A stretch of DNA of 64,000 nucleotides from positions 310,001-374,000 of the forward strand of contig MCGE01000013.1 of NCBI GenBank assembly GCA_002105175.1. Direction: 5' to 3'. The notes under the pieces were generated by a model. The model saw nothing but the letters and a program-made list of their open reading frames with translations. It had not been told where the DNA came from and ran no database searches. Below are positions 1 to 12,850 of this stretch, one piece after another. Source of the DNA: Absidia repens. Lineage: Eukaryota > Mucoromycota > Mucoromycetes > Mucorales > Cunninghamellaceae. Numbering within the stretch: position 1 is the first letter of the stretch; every line of letters starts with the position of its first letter. The position numbers were made by a program, and so were the translations under genes.

Positions 1-66
1 GTGATATCATCCTGAACTTCTTTTTTGGGGCGGGGATTCGATCAAATCGGCGATTCCCATTTCTAG
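1..66 (+). other. Probable 3' part of an intron of the trehalose phosphatase gene
   Basis: The first coding block that matches the Tps family begins just after a TTCTAG acceptor at 61-66. Reading TA from 67 with one base from an upstream exon would give the Ile of the family motif ILWPLFHY. The upstream reading frame happens to stay open but does not resemble the family, so I read these bases as intron. Confidence 0.6.
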
Positions 67-2598
67 TACTTTGGCCTTTATTTCACTATGTCATGTGGGA
101 TGAAAACATTGATGAACTCAAGTATTGGGATAATTATGTCTCTGTCAATCAATCTTTTGCAAATACGATTGCTGAAAACTACGAACCTGGTGATTTAGGT
201 GAGGAAAATGAATTCATGAATTCATGCAAGGATGGTAATTGAAACACCGACTAACTCTTGCCTGTATTTTTTAGTGTGGATCCAAGATTACCATCTACTT
301 TTAGTCCCACAGATGCTCCGTCAACTCAAGCCCGAGGTACTTACAGGCTTATTTATTCACACCCCATTCCCTTCCTCTGAAATGTTCCGGTGCTTACCAC
401 GTAAGTCAAAGAATTAGATTGCAAATGTAATTTTTTTTTTGAAACTGAAACCTTCTTTATTGTGTCATCTTATCATATAGATCGAAGGGAAATTTTGAAT
501 GGCATGTTGAGTGCCAATCTCGTTGGATTCCAGGTAAGACAAAAAAAAACTCAGCAAAGGAAATGATGACTTGATCTCTCATTATTTATATTTGGGTAAA
601 TGGTAGACCTACAACTATGCTCGACATTTTTCGTCCAACTGTACACGAATTTTGGGATATGAATGTACTCCGGCTGGTGTTGAAGCGAAAAATGGCACTG
701 TCACCTTGGGGATATATCCTGTTGGCATTGATGTGGAACGTACTCGAATGAATTGCAAAAGACCGAACGTCGCACCCAAAGTCAAGGCTATTCGCGAACG
801 TTATGCTGGCAAGTATATTATTGTAGGACGTGACAAGCTAGATCCTATGAAAGGCCTTTTACAAAAATTGGAAGCTTTTGAAAAGTTTTTGTATGATTAT
901 CCTGAATGGCAAGATAAGGTAAAAAACGGAAAAAAAGGAACGGTCCCCTCTCTGTGTCTGCCTCTCTCAGTATTAACTGTCTTTTAATAGGTTGTTTTGA
1001 TTCAAGTGACATCGCCTGGGGTGATACAGGTACCAAAAATGGAAGCCAAGGTTGCCGAAGCAGTGAATCGAATTAACACACAATTTGGATCTATTGAATT
1101 TACTCCAGTCAATCATTATCACCAACACATTGATCGGGATGAATTTTATGCTCTATTAACGGCCGCTGATGTTGGACTTGTGACACCTGTTTGTGATGGA
1201 ATGAATACAACTAGCTTTGAATACGTGATAGCACAAGAAGAACGACACGGTCCGTTGATCTTATCCGAATTTACAGGAACTGCACGTAGTATGGGTGCCG
1301 CTATTATTGTCAATCCTTGGGACTACTCTTGGGTTTCCAATGCTATCAATGAATGCCTTATCATGTCTGATGCAGATAAAGCTGAAAAGGCCAAGGTAAA
1401 AATAAAAAATAAAAATAAAAATAAAAAATAATGAACTGTATTATTAAATCGATGTCTTATTATTAACACTTGGTTCAATTTTCTTTATTTAGCAATTGGA
1501 AAATTTCGTCAATACCCACACGGCAAATTATTGGGCTACTGCATTGGTCAACAATCTCGTGGCATGTCCTAAAGGCACGTTTGGTGGCAAATCAACAAAA
1601 CTGGATTCTAAGCGACTACTCATTGAATATCAAAATATTTCAAAATCCTTATTCTTTTTTGACTACGACGTAAGCGACCATACTAACCATTCTATATATA
1701 TATATATAAATATATCATACTTATCATCTTTATTATATATATACCAATTTAGGGAACCTTGACACCCATTGTGAACTCACCTGAAGATGCCAAACCGTCT
1801 CCTCAAATGAAAGCAGCGTTGAAACAACTGTGCGACGAAAGCTCCAATGCCGTCTGGGTGATTTCTGGGCGTGATCAAAAAGCGCTTGAAGAATGGCTCG
1901 GTGACATCCCTCAGCTTGGATTAACGGCGGAACATGGGTGCTTTACAAGATTCCCCGGCAACGCTCATTGGGTCAACAACATCGATCGTGTGGATATGTC
2001 GTGGAAAGACGATGTACGGGAAATCTTCCAATACTATACCGAGCGCACACCCGGTAGCTTGATTGAAGAAAAACGTGGCTCTTTGACTTGGCATTATCGA
2101 ATGACAGAACCTGAATCCTTTGGGTAAGAAATCGCCTCAGTTAATGAATTTTTTTTTCTTTTTTTTACTTAACCCACTCCTTTTTTTTTTTTTTTTTTTT
2201 TTTTTTGGTGTGTGTGTTGGGGGGGGGAAACGTTTAGTGAATTTCAAGCCAAGGAATGTCAAAATCATCTGGAAAATGCCATTGTTCCGAAATTACCTGT
2301 GGAAATCCTGATTGGGAAAAAGAATCTGGAAGTACGACCGACGCTGATCAATAAAGGGGAAGCCATCAAGACAGCGATGGCTCAGACAACCAATGCAGGT
2401 TTTTTGATGTGTGCAGGGGATGACCGTACGGATGAGGATATGTTCAAGGTGCTCAAGAAGCAAATTACCTCCGGGGCTTCCGACAAAATCCTATTTACTG
2501 TCTCGGTGGGTCCCAATGACAAGAAAACAATGGCTGACTGGTACGTGGAAACATGTCAAGATTTGATAGACACCTTGTCCATTTTGAAAAAAAAGTAG
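67..2598 (+). CDS. TPS2: Trehalose-6-phosphate phosphatase, Tps2 type (5'-truncated by window)
   Basis: Removes phosphate from trehalose 6-phosphate to give trehalose, a cytosolic stress and reserve sugar; Tps2 works in a complex with Tps1. Exons I infer: 67-198, 275-400, 481-533, 607-918, 991-1395, 1493-1669, 1753-2123, 2238-2598, giving 644 visible residues in frame. The glycosyltransferase-20 half shows LWPLFHY, VWIQDYHLLL, HTPFPSSE and then GRDKLDPMKG. Active Tps1 has GVDRLDYIKG at that place, so this half is the Tps2/Tps3 kind and may not catalyse synthesis. The phosphatase half has HAD motif I DYDGTLTP, which is split by the intron at 1670-1752, and the late motif GDDRTDEDMF. The intron at 2124-2237 holds a poly-T run followed by a G run just before its acceptor. 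An AATAAA lies at 2704-2709. The N-terminus lies outside the window. Confidence 0.93.
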
Positions 2599-3845
2599 CG
2601 TAGTCTTTTTTATTTATTTGGTATGCACAGTAGTTTAGTTTAGATTTGGTTATTTTGGTTTAGTAGGTTTATACTGCACTGTTTTTATTATTATCTGATT
2701 AGAAATAAAGCTACCAGTTTATTATTATTATGGTTATTGAAATAGTAAATGTTTTATTCGATAATGAATTGGATTGATTATGTGTATATGATCTATGATG
2801 ATAGGGGCTATGTATGTGTGTAGCGTAACAGCAATATTTATAAAAATAGGTCAGCATGTATGACAAGTGTAAGGGCTGGGACTCTATGGATAAACAGGAC
2901 AGTGCTCTAAAAGGGAAAAGATGAAGTACATTGTTAATGAATTTGGAGAAAGTTCCCAATACAGTATGAATCCAAAAAAAAAAAAAAAGCTTACTTGTCA
3001 TATGCTTTACAGACCCACAAACCGCACATTTTGTTGCTATAGCTTTATGGTGTTGGTGATAATGATTATTTGGTTCTGTGTAAACGATGATCCACTTGAT
3101 ATGCATTGCTTTTTTTTTTATTTATTTCTTTATTTTGATACTAGATAAGTCCCTTTTTTACCAAAAAAAAGAAAAAAAAAAGAATCCTTTATATAAGTAC
3201 AGCGGGAATTCCTGAAAACTGACAAAGGTTTACTAAACAAATATTTACAGAAAAAGAGAGGATCCATCATCGGATAGGTCATGATTATATTAATGAGACT
3301 TTTTACGTTTGTCCCGTATCTGAAAAAATAAAATAGGTAGAGTGTGTCACTGATAACAAATGACACGTATGGAGATCACTATCAATGACTACCCTTTTGT
3401 GTGGAAAGAAAATTCGTCCACTATTAATGGAGATTCCGATCTAGGGTAATAAATAGCCTTTCTTATCAGTGACATCCAAAATCAAAAACATCGCCTCCTA
3501 TATATCCTTCCATGGTCATATTAATAGTAAATACACAAAGTTGTCTTATCTTCTTTTTGTTCTCTCGATATATCAAAACGGACAAAAATATAAATCAAAC
3601 GACAAAAAAAAACCCCATTTTATACCATATAGTATATATATATATATATAATTCAGTTTATTGATAGTGAAGACAAAAGACATAAAAAGGAATAAATAAA
3701 ATAAGGAGGAATAAAGGTATACAATGGACAGTAAACTAAATGTGGGTAGAGGAGGAGGATGAAGGCAGAGGCAGATCGCCGAAGAGCTTATCAAAAAAAA
3801 AAAAAAAAAAAAAAAAAGAAAGGAAGAAGATGAAGTAGGTAGGTA
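2599..3845. other. Intergenic, convergent gene ends
   Basis: This 1.2 kb lies between the 3' end of the trehalose gene (+) and the 3' end of Vps39 (-). It holds poly-A/T runs, a TA microsatellite near 3630-3652 and, on the minus strand, an AATAAA for Vps39 at 3657-3662. Open frames here are short and T/A-driven; I see no supported gene. Confidence 0.6.
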
Positions 3846-6800
3846 TCACGCCAGTTTCCATTGAGTTTGCTCAATTTTTTCTTTGCATGAGTAATGTACC
3901 ACCGCTCCATTTGGAAATACCGCAAACACACTAATAATAAACATAATAATGGTCAGTCAAAATGCGTAAACGTAACAGTTGATTTTACACATATCCTTGA
4001 TAGTTTTGTCCATTCTTTTTACCTGTTTCCAATTCGCTTGTTACATTGAGGACACATCCTATCTTCAGTAATTTTGACCGCACGTGATTGATAAAACGAC
4101 ACTTGTTCTTCGACTTGGAATTGCTCAGCCTTAAGAAGATTCTTGACCACCCGGTTCTTATTCCTATTCCGATTGCTTTCCCGGATATATTTTTCAAAAA
4201 AGGGGAAGAGACCTTGTAGAGGCGTTGTGAGTGGTAAAATGGCGAGCACCTCAGAAGCATTGACATGTGAGCCATGGTGAGCAAGTAAATCAAGAGCAGG
4301 TTCCAATAGAGGTTGCCGTTTAGCACCAGTGGTTGATTTTGCCTTTCCGTCCATTGCTAATGATGATGATGATGGTTGCAAGTAGACTCTAAGTAAAGTC
4401 AAGTACATCTGTGACCCTTTCTCGGCATCTTCACGATATATTTTGGTGCAGTACCTAACAAAATAATATTGTCCATTAGTTATTAATAATGTCCACTTTT
4501 TCCTGTTGTCCCACTTACTCTTCGGCCATAGCATAGTTCTTCAATTTGTAAACATAGATATCCAAAGCCTGATCATGCTGACCCAGGCGACTCAGCAGCA
4601 CCGCGCGTTCTTCATATAGGTCTGAAATATACAAATAAAATATAAGCTAGCGTCAATAATGTCCCTCTAATGACGATTGATTATATGATTTCCTTACCAT
4701 CCATTGGAAGTTGATACAGAATTTTTTCTGCCCGATAATGAGTAGATTCTGCTAAAAACTGGAGTAATTTTGTTCTTGTCGATGCCTTTTCATCTAATAA
4801 AACCAGGATAGAGGTACAAGTTGAATATTTATCCCAGTTGGAAAAACACTATTTTTTTTGTTGAGTTACCTTTGGAGATTTGGGTTGTTTTAATCTTGAC
4901 GAGATAGGCAATAGCGAGACGGTTGTGGAATTCAGGCGTTTGATCATGTAATTCATCCATAATATATTCCAAATACTGTATTGTCAGATCATCAGAGATG
5001 GATGCCAAATGGTGTAGCACACGACTTCTGGGAAAGCTTTCCACTTCAGCCAAATCGTCAATAAATATCTATTGAACAAAATTCAGTAAGTATACGATTG
5101 CTTTCACTCTTCATTTCTATCTTTATTTCAACTTACATCCATACCATGGACTGGATCTGATTCAAGTACCCAGCGAGAATAAAGTAATACTAAGTCAAAA
5201 TAGTCCAGTCCTAATCTTTGTAAATAGCGTATAGTTGGAACCACACCACGTAAAGGGCCATCGGGTTGTTGACCCAGTCTAATGTTATAGCCATTAACAA
5301 ATCGAAGCAGCATTTAATATAACATATCCTTTTTTTTTTCACCATTTCACCTTTTATTCTTTCTTACCTTGATAGTAAATCCAAGGCGTTTGAATGCAAC
5401 CCTTTGCAATTGTAGAGATCCACTAGCTCTTTATACTTTTTCTTTTCCATCAGTATAGTTTCACATTCTTCCACGTCACAATGGTTTTGTACACGAAGCA
5501 AAGGACCAACAAGGGCATCATTCGTCAGCATATATGACTTTAGTAGTGTTGTATCCACCAATGTTGCTTGTTCTAAAACATCCTGAGGTGTTGGGCTAGC
5601 TATTCCAGTAGTAGTACTAGATGATGATGATGACAATGAAGGTGAAGCTGTTGCAGTGGGAGTGGCACCTTTGTTGAGAGTGGTTCCATTTGCTGACGTG
5701 GAGGTTGTGGTGTCAGTGGCCAGATGTGTCGTTGCGGCCAGTAATTTCGAGAGTTTTTGTCGCTTGTCAGTCAAAAATCGGATTAAATAGGTGATAGCGT
5801 CATGCAGGTGTATACCGGTCAAAGGAACGAGTTCCTTTTGTTGATGGACATGGTGATGGTGTAACATTGCTGATAATTTGCTACTGCTGTGGTTGCTGAG
5901 AACAGTATTGGCTTTACTATAGTTCGAAGTACGGCTATCCGGTCGAATAAGCTCATGAGGTTCATCCGGTTGGTCTGATTTGCCATTTTTCCTTGGTGAT
6001 GCCGGAGTCGTCAAGAGGGAGTCGCTATCATTGGTGTGATCATCATCGTTGTTATCTTCATCCTTTGCCAGTTTGCCGGAAATCATCGATGGATAGAGTT
6101 CGATCACGTTTGCTGCTGGAGTGTCCAATTCTTGAAACAATCCCAATGCGGTGTCATATTCGCCATGTAAAAACAGATCGTGTGCGTACGCCGTTCGAAT
6201 CATACGAAGTTTTTCCTCCTTATTTTCCACCAATGCTGCGTTGATTTGTTCCAAAAGACTGACCGCTTCTTCATAGGCATGTTTCTGTACCAATTGATCA
6301 ATCTTTTTGTTTTTAAAACAAAGTAAAATAAAACGAAAATTAGTGTCAATATTGATAAAAATTTTCTACAGCCTTGCTTCCATCTGATCAACTTACCTGA
6401 GAAGAGAAGCTAAATGGAGTTAACCGCCAGATCTGCGAGCTTGTTGCCACATACACCAATTTGCCTTGATTGAGGAACTTTGCGTTGGATACATCAATTT
6501 GCTGTACTAGTGCCAAAGATTGGATGTTACGAACCTCGACATGTTTTGGAAGAATAGCGATCACATACGGATAAGAGTAGCCTAAATCATCGCTATTAGT
6601 CAGTAATGATAATACAGATAAAGTGTGTGCAGTTCAGCTTACCCATTTGTTCCGGTGTTCCAGACCATTCAATACCCACCTTGCGTGTGGGAGTTCCATC
6701 CAAGCCCAAGAATATACTAACATCTATAGTATAAATATATGTTTATCAGTGTACCAAATCAAAAAAATGCACATATAGACACACACATAACATATATATA

Positions 6801-7986
6801 TATATATATTTCCGTCTTTCCCCATGTTTGTAACTTACGATCGCGCGCTAGCAGCATTTCATTGTTTGGAATCTTGGTCACCATAGGTTTGCCTCCACGG
6901 AAGCCAATGGACATGTTGTATAGACTGTTGAGTGTACTCATTGCGCCACTTGCCGTACCACCGGACATACTGCTTCCACTACCACCACCAATGATACCAC
7001 CGCTACCGCTGCCACTACCACCGCCAAGATGAGAGCCATTCATCATCCCATTACTTCCATCGGCCATAGGTCCAAACAGTTCAGTCCATTGGCCATTTTC
7101 CACCTCCATCAAAGCATATTCTGTTGCAAGTCCCAAGCAAATCTTTGTTGATCCTACCCATGCCATGGTCTTGACACGATCTGGGAGCGGCCATTCCTTG
7201 GTTTCCAAAAACTCAGTGTCCTTCCACACAAATACCACAAGCTTCTTGCGTACCGCCACCGCTAGTCGAGTCACCAACTGAGGGATTTGGTCTTCCGTCA
7301 TTTCAACCATAGTTTGGATGGTGAAGAGATTCGCTCCTTTGGTCTTCCCTAACGGCATTCGTAGTTCAAAGGTTCGTAGATCATGAAGACTAATAAGGCC
7401 ATCTGGCAAAACAAAAGAAAAAATGTCAGATTTTTAACTGGAATGTTCCTCCATATTCAATGAGCCACAGAATTCTTTTCGTTGAGAGGGGTAGGGGGAT
7501 CTTACCAGAGAGTGACACTAAGACATCAATTTCCTTAATAATATCCAGTTGTTCAATAGGTCGTTTTGCAAAGGATTTGTGAGTATTGACAAGAGTGACT
7601 TCAGGGACCTCGTTTTCATCAGCAACTGTAAAGAAGTAAGAATGGACCCAGTCCAGCAAAAGAAGGATGAATATTTTGGTGTTTCAAATGCTAGCTCATC
7701 TGTTTCGTTTTTTTCTCTAGGGAGATGTCCACCTTCCCCTTTGTTTCATTCACTCACCTAGTGGTTCTTTGATGTCGTATTCAAGTAAATGACCAATTCC
7801 AGTACCAATGAGCAGCCTATCACCTAAGCAAAATAGAATAACAGTATTAAGAAAGTCAGTTAACGTTTCATAAAAGCTAGGCGCGATTGGTACTTGTTTT
7901 GGATAAATCGACTTACCATGTGCAAAGATGGATTCAATACGACTCACTTTGTCCACAACAGTGGTCACTTGAAAAGCATCATGCAT
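3846..7986 (-). CDS. VPS39: Vps39/Vam6, HOPS tethering complex subunit
   Basis: HOPS subunit that binds the Rab7/Ypt7 GTPase and tethers membranes for fusion at the vacuole. Thirteen exons from the 5' end: 7917-7986, 7758-7823, 7506-7625, 6839-7402, 6643-6723, 6397-6581, 5368-6302, 5137-5278, 4870-5068, 4698-4793, 4519-4621, 4023-4454, 3846-3930. They sum to 3078 nt, or 1025 residues. The start MHDAF followed by DRLLIGTGIGHLLEYDI matches the N-terminal CNH/beta-propeller start of human VPS39. A Gly/Ser-rich insert lies in the propeller (minus strand near 6950-7030), and a Ser/Thr-rich insert sits in the 935-nt exon. The middle and C-terminal parts are helical clathrin-type repeats (VVPTIRYLQRLGLDYFDL). 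The last splice joins CPQCNKRIGN to SVFAVFPNGAVVHYSC, the Cys-rich end of the family. Longer than human VPS39 (about 880 residues) because of the inserts. Confidence 0.95.
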
Positions 7987-8450
7987 TGTTTTTTATAGTA
8001 TAGATACTAAGTCAATGACAAATAATAAGTTAAAAAAAAAGTGAGAAAAAGAACACCAAAAGGGACAAGTAAGAAATCCCGCCATTTTGACTGCAACCCG
8101 GGCATTCATTCTCCGCTCGCATCAGAATACCCAAATCCTACATAACCGTTACCAACGCCTACTATTTATTGTAGTGCTACACTATTTTTCTGCTGCCATC
8201 GCCAACAAGATATTATCTACCATTCCACTCATACAAACATCAACCCGTTCCATAATACAATATGACCCAGTAGTCAACATTTTCCGAAATAAATATAAAG
8301 CTTTGGTTTATTGCGTAAAAAAAAAAACAAAAAAAAAAAAAACTAACTATACATAGAGCTAAAGCTAAAACGAGATCAAAGGGGGTGGAAGATATAAGAA
8401 TATGTACTATTGGAATAATGAAGAAAAAGACGGTAAGGAACAAGACTAAA
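7987..8450. other. Intergenic between two minus-strand genes
   Basis: Promoter side of Vps39 and 3' untranslated region of the NELF-A-like gene. A minus-strand AATAAA is at 8307-8312, about 140 nt past the NELF-A stop. No gene seen. Confidence 0.6.
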
Positions 8451-8738
8451 TTAATTTTGTGGAGGTAAATATTCATCGTCAGCTAACACACATAAAAAAA
8501 AAAAGGTCAGTTCGTTCATATGCTAGTCAGAGAGATTTGTCAGAATTGCTTACGATTGACATAAAACTGTGAGTACGAGGAATTCGGTTCCAGTGGTTGG
8601 GGCGGTTCTTCTTTCACTGGTTGCGCTTGCTGTGTTGGTGATCCATCCGGTGATGATTGACTTTGTTCTGTGGATAATGTTGTTTGTTCGTCGACTGGCC
8701 CTTCTAGAAATATTATGATAAAAAAGTCAAATCACCAA

Positions 8739-8774
<36 letters not shown>

Positions 8775-9015
8775 TCTACCCATCTTACCAGTAGCATCAT
8801 CGTTTCCAGTGGTGCCTGCTGTATCCGCTTTTGAATGTTTTCGTCGTTTTGTAGCTTCTCGTTCTTCTTTTTCTTTCTGTGCTTCCAATTTTCGTTTTTC
8901 GGATGCCAGCCGTCTTTCCTCCGCCAATTGAAGTTTTCGTGCCTCTTTTTCATTTTGTAAGTCTAAAAATAAAAATAATCAATCAATTAAATAGCCCCTC
9001 ATACCAAGATATTAT

Positions 9016-9063
<48 letters not shown>

Positions 9064-10917
9064 TTTACCTTGCATTGCAGTATCAATAGCTCTTGTATTA
9101 CTTTCCTGTAATACTGATGCATCAGAAAAGTCCAACATTTGAACGCGAGATTGCTTGATGAATCCTTTTGGAATAGAGCTTTCATTGCGGGCCATAGGAG
9201 GACGAGATGGTGCATTCGATCCGGGCGCATGAAATGAAGGTCCGCCACCACTTGCATTGGTAGCCATACCAGGGGGTAGAGGTCGATTGAAGCGAGCTGG
9301 ACCAGAAGGGCGTAAAAAGCTAGGTTTGTTACCATCAGAACCAAGGGAAGGTTTGCGGCTCATAGGGCGCTGAATAAATAAACTGGATGAAGCAGATGCA
9401 TTGGGCCGAGATCGAGGAGGAGGAGGACGGAGACCAGATCTTCCATCCATGGAGCCACGAGCATACAAAGAGGAGGCAGGAGGAGGAGGTCGCCCAATAC
9501 TACTTGCAGAGGCTGGAGCCATAGGATTGCTGATGCCACTGCTACTGACGTGACCGTCACCGGGGAACCGATTGGAGGCATTACTGTATGATGTAGGGGA
9601 AGTGAGTGGTGATTCCAGAGCCAGTGTATCGTCTTCTGCCTGTACGAGGGCATCAAATCGACTTGCCCGTTCAGCATCCGAGATCGTGTTGCCTGTAGTT
9701 GTGTCGAGCTGGAAGTGCTTGATGATGGTTGGTTCGTTCGAGTCATAACAGGGATTGGTGTAGTTGCAGACAGGTTGAGCACATTTTTGTACCACCGAGA
9801 ATTCAGTAGGATGAAAGCCAAAGCCTTTTTCTCGAACTAGGAGAAAGAGAAGTTGGTTTTTTGACAAAAGATAAATAAATAGTACTGTATTCTTTTACTT
9901 ACTAGTTTTGACTACGCTGTCCAGGGTAGGTTGAGCCTGACTTGACCACTCGTTACTATTGAGGTTTAACTGCTTCAAAGTGGGGACATCTCGTATGGTA
10001 TGACCAAGCAAACGCACCCATTCGTCTTGATCTTGAGATGCAATGCCAATGATCTATCGAAGAGGAGGAAGAAAAGAATGCAATCAGTCATAAATCAACC
10101 TTATTTTCATATTCGTATAACAGCATAAAAACGGGTCCGCTCAGTGTATAAAAATAAGTCTGTCCCTCCCGCTTCACCACCCCCCGTCCCCTCTCTCTCC
10201 ACGCAATACCCCGCCCGTCCGATTCAAAGAGTAGAATGATATAGCTTTTCATTTGTCGCCATTTTTTATTGCATCCGTGCAGTATCAGTGCATAAAAAGA
10301 GTAAATCCAAGTGTTTGTAAAGTCTTTATTAAGAATCAAATCATAAACAAATTCTTTTCAAACACCCATCCCTTCACCCACCACACCATTGACAGCCATA
10401 TTTTCGTCCTTTGTGCAATCATGCTTGTCGTTGTCCATCCATTCAATATATAATAATACCACCACCAAACCGCCCTACTCTTTTTTTTCCCCCTTCACAT
10501 AATCAGATTCATCACACCCCCCTTCTCCAAAAAGATTTCTCCGCATCAGTTCATTGGTATACACATACGTGACCCGTTTGTTATTTGCTGTTATACTGAA
10601 ACACATCCCTTCGTTCATCAATTGAACATAACCCAGATAGTAATAATAAAGGTAATAGCAATAATAATAATAATAAATAACCAACTTACCTTTGTCACCT
10701 GACTCACTTTGGAAACCATTTCACCTTTGCGAATATGTAAAATAGAGAACAGAATGCCAATCTTCGTCGCCTTGTCGTATTCATCAAATTGCGCTACAAT
10801 GTTGTCCAAAAGGTCTTCGGATAATTCTTGAGCAACAACTGCGGAGTGCCAGCCTGGAGCACTAAACTCGTCCACTAGCCAAGCACCAATATTTTGAGTT
10901 GTACCTTTATCTGTCAT
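8451..10917 (-). CDS. NELFA: NELF-A-like negative elongation factor subunit
   Basis: In animals NELF-A is a subunit of the four-protein NELF complex that holds RNA polymerase II paused near promoters. Six exons: 10690-10917, 9903-10053, 9069-9836, 8789-8962, 8554-8703, 8451-8482, summing to 1503 nt (500 residues; human NELFA is about 530). The N-terminal helical domain has the family layout: a WL..EF....W start, LLDNIVAQFDEYDKATKIGIL, then a DEWVRLLGHTIRDVP helix. A long Pro/Ser/Gly linker follows. Next comes SRVQMLDFSD, aligning with GVKLLDISELD of the animal protein, then a charged coiled region with KRRKHSK. The C-terminus is an acidic tail ending DDEYLPPQN. I chose the Met at 10917 because it sits at the family's usual distance; 10947 is an alternative. 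As far as I know NELF is absent from budding and fission yeast, so this is notable. The assignment is from motif memory and needs a profile search. Confidence 0.8.
10054..10689 (-). other. Unusually long intron of the NELF-A-like gene
   Basis: At 636 nt this intron is six to ten times longer than its neighbours. Donor GTAAGT and acceptor TAG are clear on the minus strand, and the phase joins T-K to I-I-G. It holds a run of CCCC-rich and Cys-poor open frames on both strands but nothing that looks like a gene. Confidence 0.6.
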
Positions 10918-11124
10918 GAAAAGATTTGTGGTGGTATATAATGTCAACAGGAAGGTGGGAGGCGTGAAAAAAGATAAAAAAAAAATAAAGAAAAAAGGTA
11001 AGAATGCGCAACATTAAAAAAAAAACATGGAAAAAAATGTTTTTATTCCCCGCTATTTTTCTGTGCCACGTAAACCAGGCCCAAATAAATTTCGATCTAT
11101 ATACTACAATACTAACATACTGAG

Positions 11125-12189
11125 CTACTGTATGAAGGGCAATCCGGTGGGAGTTCTACTCTTATATAGTTTCCATTCATCACCAAAAAATCGTTGCAAA
11201 GTATGTTCTTCATAAGCAATTCGTTCAGAGAAAAATCGATGGAGCCAGTAGATAACCAAGCCAAAACACAACGGGTTCAACAAAAGACATTGCGCGCCAA
11301 TGGCCCACCAATAAAACCCAAAATAAGACGGGTGTCGCATCAAACTATCAGAAACCGCAAATTGAGGAAATTAAAAGGTTATACTATTATGCAAACAAAA
11401 ACCAATTACGTCTCTCTTTTTATTACCTGTAAATGCCGTGTTGGACAAGTTGATGATCAGGTTCTTTGTAATCCATAATATAATGAGAGAAGTTGTGACG
11501 CGCAGAAAACATGGCTGCCGTTCGCACTATTTGCCCAGAAATCACCAAGGCGAGTCCTGATGATAATGAAGAATCAAAAAGATATTGTGGTTAGAGTCTC
11601 TCCCATCCCCTTTTATTATTATTATGCATAGCGTTATTCCACTTTACCGATATAATTGATGAAACTAATCGTCTTCCAATTGCCAAAAAAGTAGTATTCG
11701 ATAATAAATTCAATCAAGGTAGCTGCATGAGCTGCATGATAGTGAGCGCTATGATTGATAAGAAAGGCTGAGAAAAAAAGAGGAGTCAGTAATATTCATT
11801 AGATACCACTCACCACCATTTACCATGTCACCCCCCCCACTAACTTTGTACTTACAGTCCAAAGAAAGCTTGTCAGGATTAAACATTGCAGTTGCCAAGT
11901 ATTCCAAAAAGTGAAAGAGCGATAAGGCGCATAAGAAGTAACCCAATTGAGGAGGCCATGATGTTCCAGACACCAGAGCATAGATCAACCCACCACCACA
12001 GATCAAACCAAGTAAAAATCCATAAAGAGCAATATTTTGTGGTGTATTTTCGCCATCTAGGATGCGTCCCACCGATAGTTTTGCTTTTCGCCGTTGTTCT
12101 TGAAACTCATGGTATTCGGCCAATTCATCTACTTCAAATCTACTTCGAAGTATCCTATCATCACTGTCGATAGATGAAGTACGAGTCAT
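11125..12189 (-). CDS. STE14: Protein-S-isoprenylcysteine O-methyltransferase (ICMT/Ste14)
   Basis: Integral ER membrane enzyme that methylates the exposed carboxyl of farnesylated or geranylgeranylated cysteine, the last step of CAAX processing (Ras, Rho, mating factors), with S-adenosylmethionine as donor. Four exons: 11856-12189, 11648-11767, 11427-11556, 11125-11344, giving 267 residues, a normal length. After a charged N-terminus of about 50 residues there are several membrane spans. Family motifs follow in order: SFLINHSAHY, RTAAMFSARHNFSH, LVQHGIY, RHPSYFGFYWWAIGAQ, a Glu-containing EEHTLQRFFGDEW and the end RTPTGLPFI. These last motifs form the cofactor and substrate site in the family. 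A minus-strand AATAAA lies at 11042-11047. Confidence 0.96.
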
Positions 12190-12564
12190 GACTCCGGAAT
12201 GTCAAAAATAAAATAAAATAAAATAAAAAAGTAATCGTTCCCTCAATATTTTTAAAATAGGCGTAAGCGGGAATTGAAAATCCACGTTATTTGCCAATAT
12301 GTGCTATATCCCTGGTTTTGTTGAGGGGGGTGGGTTGACATAATCCCACATCCTTATACCTGTGGGCTGATATCTATATCATGATAAGTAGAGAAAAAAA
12401 AAAGAGAATAGTGTACATGACTATGATCAGGTCACTCAGAATGTTTAAAAAACGGGTCTCACGGAAATATTAAGACGATTTGATTTCACTTGAGAATAGA
12501 AATCGTACTGGCTGTCAAGGGGTGGGCCATGAAGGAATGGGATTGATCGACTCCGTCATTTTGC

Positions 12565-12596
<32 letters not shown>

Positions 12597-12850
12597 GTAC
12601 TGCTACAAAGCATTTTTTCTTCATTTTGGTAATTTTTATTTGATCTAGGGCAATTTTATCCTTTCTCCGTTCCTTTTTCCCACCCATCTGACTTGCCTAT
12701 CTTCCTGATCTCGATAAGTGCCTTATCTTATTGTTGACTCTTAAGTTTTCGACTAACTTAAGATGTCAATGTACAGGATATTTATTATGATATATAGCGA
12801 TTGAGAATACATATTGCTGAGGTATTAGGTGATTTAAACCTAGTTTGGAG
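12190..12850. other. Promoter side of ICMT and AT-rich spacer
   Basis: Upstream region of the ICMT gene with a poly-T run at about 12566-12592. No open frame or RNA gene that I can support before repeat copy A begins. Confidence 0.5.

Noticed and set aside
8950..9142. Plus-strand frames through the poly-T runs (also at 18305, 21043, 31433 and elsewhere)
   Set aside because: These phenylalanine or lysine runs come from homopolymers inside introns or spacers of real genes on the other strand.
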